Below are positions 62,968-64,000 of a DNA stretch of 64,000 bases, piece after piece (positions within the stretch are counted from its first letter, which is position 1; every line of letters begins with the position of its first letter). Where the stretch lies: positions 1,240,001 to 1,304,000 of the forward strand of contig CBDICI010000004.1 of assembly GCA_965277345.1 (NCBI GenBank), in the 5' to 3' direction. A program made the position numbers and the translations under genes. The notes below the pieces were generated by a model. It worked only from the letters and a program-made list of their open reading frames with translations, was not told the DNA's origin and made no database searches. The stretch comes from CAIOYC01 sp965277345 (GTDB lineage: Bacteria; Pseudomonadota; Alphaproteobacteria; Caulobacterales; Caulobacteraceae).

Positions 62968-63080
62968 TGATCCTCCCTCGTTTCAGTGGACACCCATGCT
63001 AGCTTTTCGGAGCTGGAGAGGAGTGTCGGATGGAACGTCGTCAGCGCCGGATATTCCCGGAGGCTTTCAAGCGGGAGGCG
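62968..63080 (+). mobile_element. IS3 terminus remnant (same element as 25037)
   Basis: Starting TGATCCTCCCTCG, these 113 bases match, inverted, the last part of the IS3 at 25037-26346, including the first 17 codons of orfA. The sequence then changes abruptly at 63081. It shows a rearrangement or partial deletion of a second copy. Confidence 0.85.
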
Positions 63081-63367
63081 CACCGTTGGCTTGTCGTCAT
63101 AGAAGACGAGTTCGCAACCATCCGAGCGATTGCAGCGCCACCTGGGTTTGATCCGCGACCTGGCCAGCGACCCACGGCCTTCCTTACAAAGCGCTTCCGG
63201 TTCGACTGTGACGCGTCTGGTGCAGCCCTGGGCGCGGCAACTGCCTGAGTTGCTTTGGCCGCTCGTCAGAACCGCCTCGTGACTGCCGTATGCGCAGCCG
63301 CACATTGCGCTCTGCGAGTTATTCAGCTGCACTGAGAAGTTACACTTTGTTCTAAATTGAGGACTTC
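63081..63367. other. Unassigned DNA between IS3 remnant and GT61 gene
   Basis: No supported gene. The plus-strand orfA start runs into unrelated codons here. The last 30 bases are AT-rich and contain GAGGA four bases before the next ATG, a good ribosome-binding site. Confidence 0.5.
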
Positions 63368-64000
63368 ATGGGGCTTATCAAATGCGAATCATTCTGGGGC
63401 GGGGATATTGTTTTTGAGGCAGGTCCAAGCACAGAGAATCACGACGTCGCGTTTTATATGCCTTATACGGGACAGGCCAACTGGGGCATCTTCGACAGTT
63501 CAGGTACGGTTATAGGTAGTTCATGCGACTACCGAACGTGGGATAGACAATCAAAATTTCAGAATGTGATGGCGACAATCAATCCGGACCACATTACTGA
63601 AGTGGCCGATCATACGACGATGATCTATGGGGGGCGATTCAACCCGCATTTTGGACACTTCCTAATAGACTTTTTGTCCAGATTCTGGAACTGCGTGGGA
63701 AGGGTTGAGGGAGATATTCCAATCCTTTGCCATGACACGGGAGAACCCGCCTCATGGTTTAAATTGCCGTTTGTGGCAGATATTATGGGCGAGCTTGGCT
63801 TGAAGCCCTCCAGCTTTGTTGTCTACGACCGTCCGATCCGCGTCACCAATTTGATCATTCCGCATACCAGCTTTCGAGAGCAGGCCTTTGCACACCGCGC
63901 CTTTGGTCATCTGTGCGCTGAAATCGGCGCGCGCCTGCTAGGAACGACAGCACCGACGGCGGCTCGAAAGATCTATTTGTCCAAAAGTCGTTTGCGTGGA
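63368..64000 (+). CDS. GT61-family glycosyltransferase (partial, runs off window)
   Basis: An open frame of 211 codons from ATG 63368 with no stop before the right edge. It has the GT61 landmarks F-N-P-H-F-G-H-F-L-I-D-F-L-S-R-F-W and R-K-I-Y-L-S-K-S, as in the two GT61 genes at 19.6-22.0 kb. GAGGA at 63359-63363 supports the start. It is AT-rich compared with the core genes and continues the surface-glycan theme. Confidence 0.85.
   Translation, partial: MGLIKCESFWGGDIVFEAGPSTENHDVAFYMPYTGQANWGIFDSSGTVIGSSCDYRTWDRQSKFQNVMATINPDHITEVADHTTMIYGGRFNPHFGHFLIDFLSRFWNCVGRVEGDIPILCHDTGEPASWFKLPFVADIMGELGLKPSSFVVYDRPIRVTNLIIPHTSFREQAFAHRAFGHLCAEIGARLLGTTAPTAARKIYLSKSRLRG

Overview
The window looks like chromosomal DNA of a GC-rich alphaproteobacterium, most consistent with Caulobacterales (Caulobacter/Phenylobacterium type). 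The clues are a CpdR-like receiver next to an N-formylglutamate amidohydrolase, divergent pseB/pseC (flmA/flmB) genes, and the general gene content. The genus is an inference.

Layout. 1-7.9 kb is ordinary housekeeping DNA: the end of a TetR regulator, tRNA-Arg, an S58 peptidase, gamma-glutamyltransferase, a nitronate monooxygenase, a Kef-type antiporter and CorA. From 7.9 to 24.9 kb the genes turn to surface polysaccharide: a HAD sugar phosphatase, RmlD, a GT2, PseC/PseB, a sugar epimerase, ManC, a second aminotransferase, a methyltransferase, a WbsX-RgpF fusion, two GT61 enzymes, and RmlC, RmlA and RmlB. From 26.3 to 39.5 kb a long minus-strand operon starts with a CDP-sugar pathway (epimerase/reductase, RfbF, RfbG, RmlC-like cupin, RmlD-like reductase, FAD mutase-like protein). 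It continues with a glycosyltransferase fused to a degenerate RfbF-like domain, a DUF707 protein, an unknown 496-residue protein and a GT2-GT4 fusion cut at its 3' end by an IS3 element. From 42.3 to 47.7 kb lie a 1255-residue double GT4 and a Wzm/Wzt ABC exporter.

The polysaccharide modules are separated by insertion-sequence scars. There is an IS3 (25.0-26.3 kb), a nested ISL3-in-IS21 unit present twice as 1120-bp direct repeats flanking the double GT4 and wzm/wzt, and two IS701 copies with CTAG duplications flanking a methyltransferase. Fragments of IS256, ISL3, IS5, IS630 and a TraG/VirD4 coupling protein are also present. Around tRNA-Val and tRNA-Ser (56.9-60.1 kb) there is a decayed phage recombination module (ERF, YqaJ, DUF968). 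Core genes return at 60.2-62.0 kb (thioesterase, N-formylglutamate amidohydrolase, cpdR), followed by a decayed DUF2924/serine-recombinase unit. A GT61 gene runs off the right edge.

How the genes work together. The window encodes a complete but scattered dTDP-L-rhamnose pathway (rmlA, B, C and D), the first two pseudaminic-acid steps, GDP-mannose supply, and a CDP-6-deoxyhexose route that lacks the 3-dehydrase RfbH. Many glycosyltransferases and an ABC exporter fit an O-antigen, S-layer-anchoring or capsule-like glycan. The most unusual item is the glycosyltransferase carrying a pseudo-cytidylyltransferase domain, encoded in the same operon as the intact RfbF it resembles. No CRISPR array was seen.
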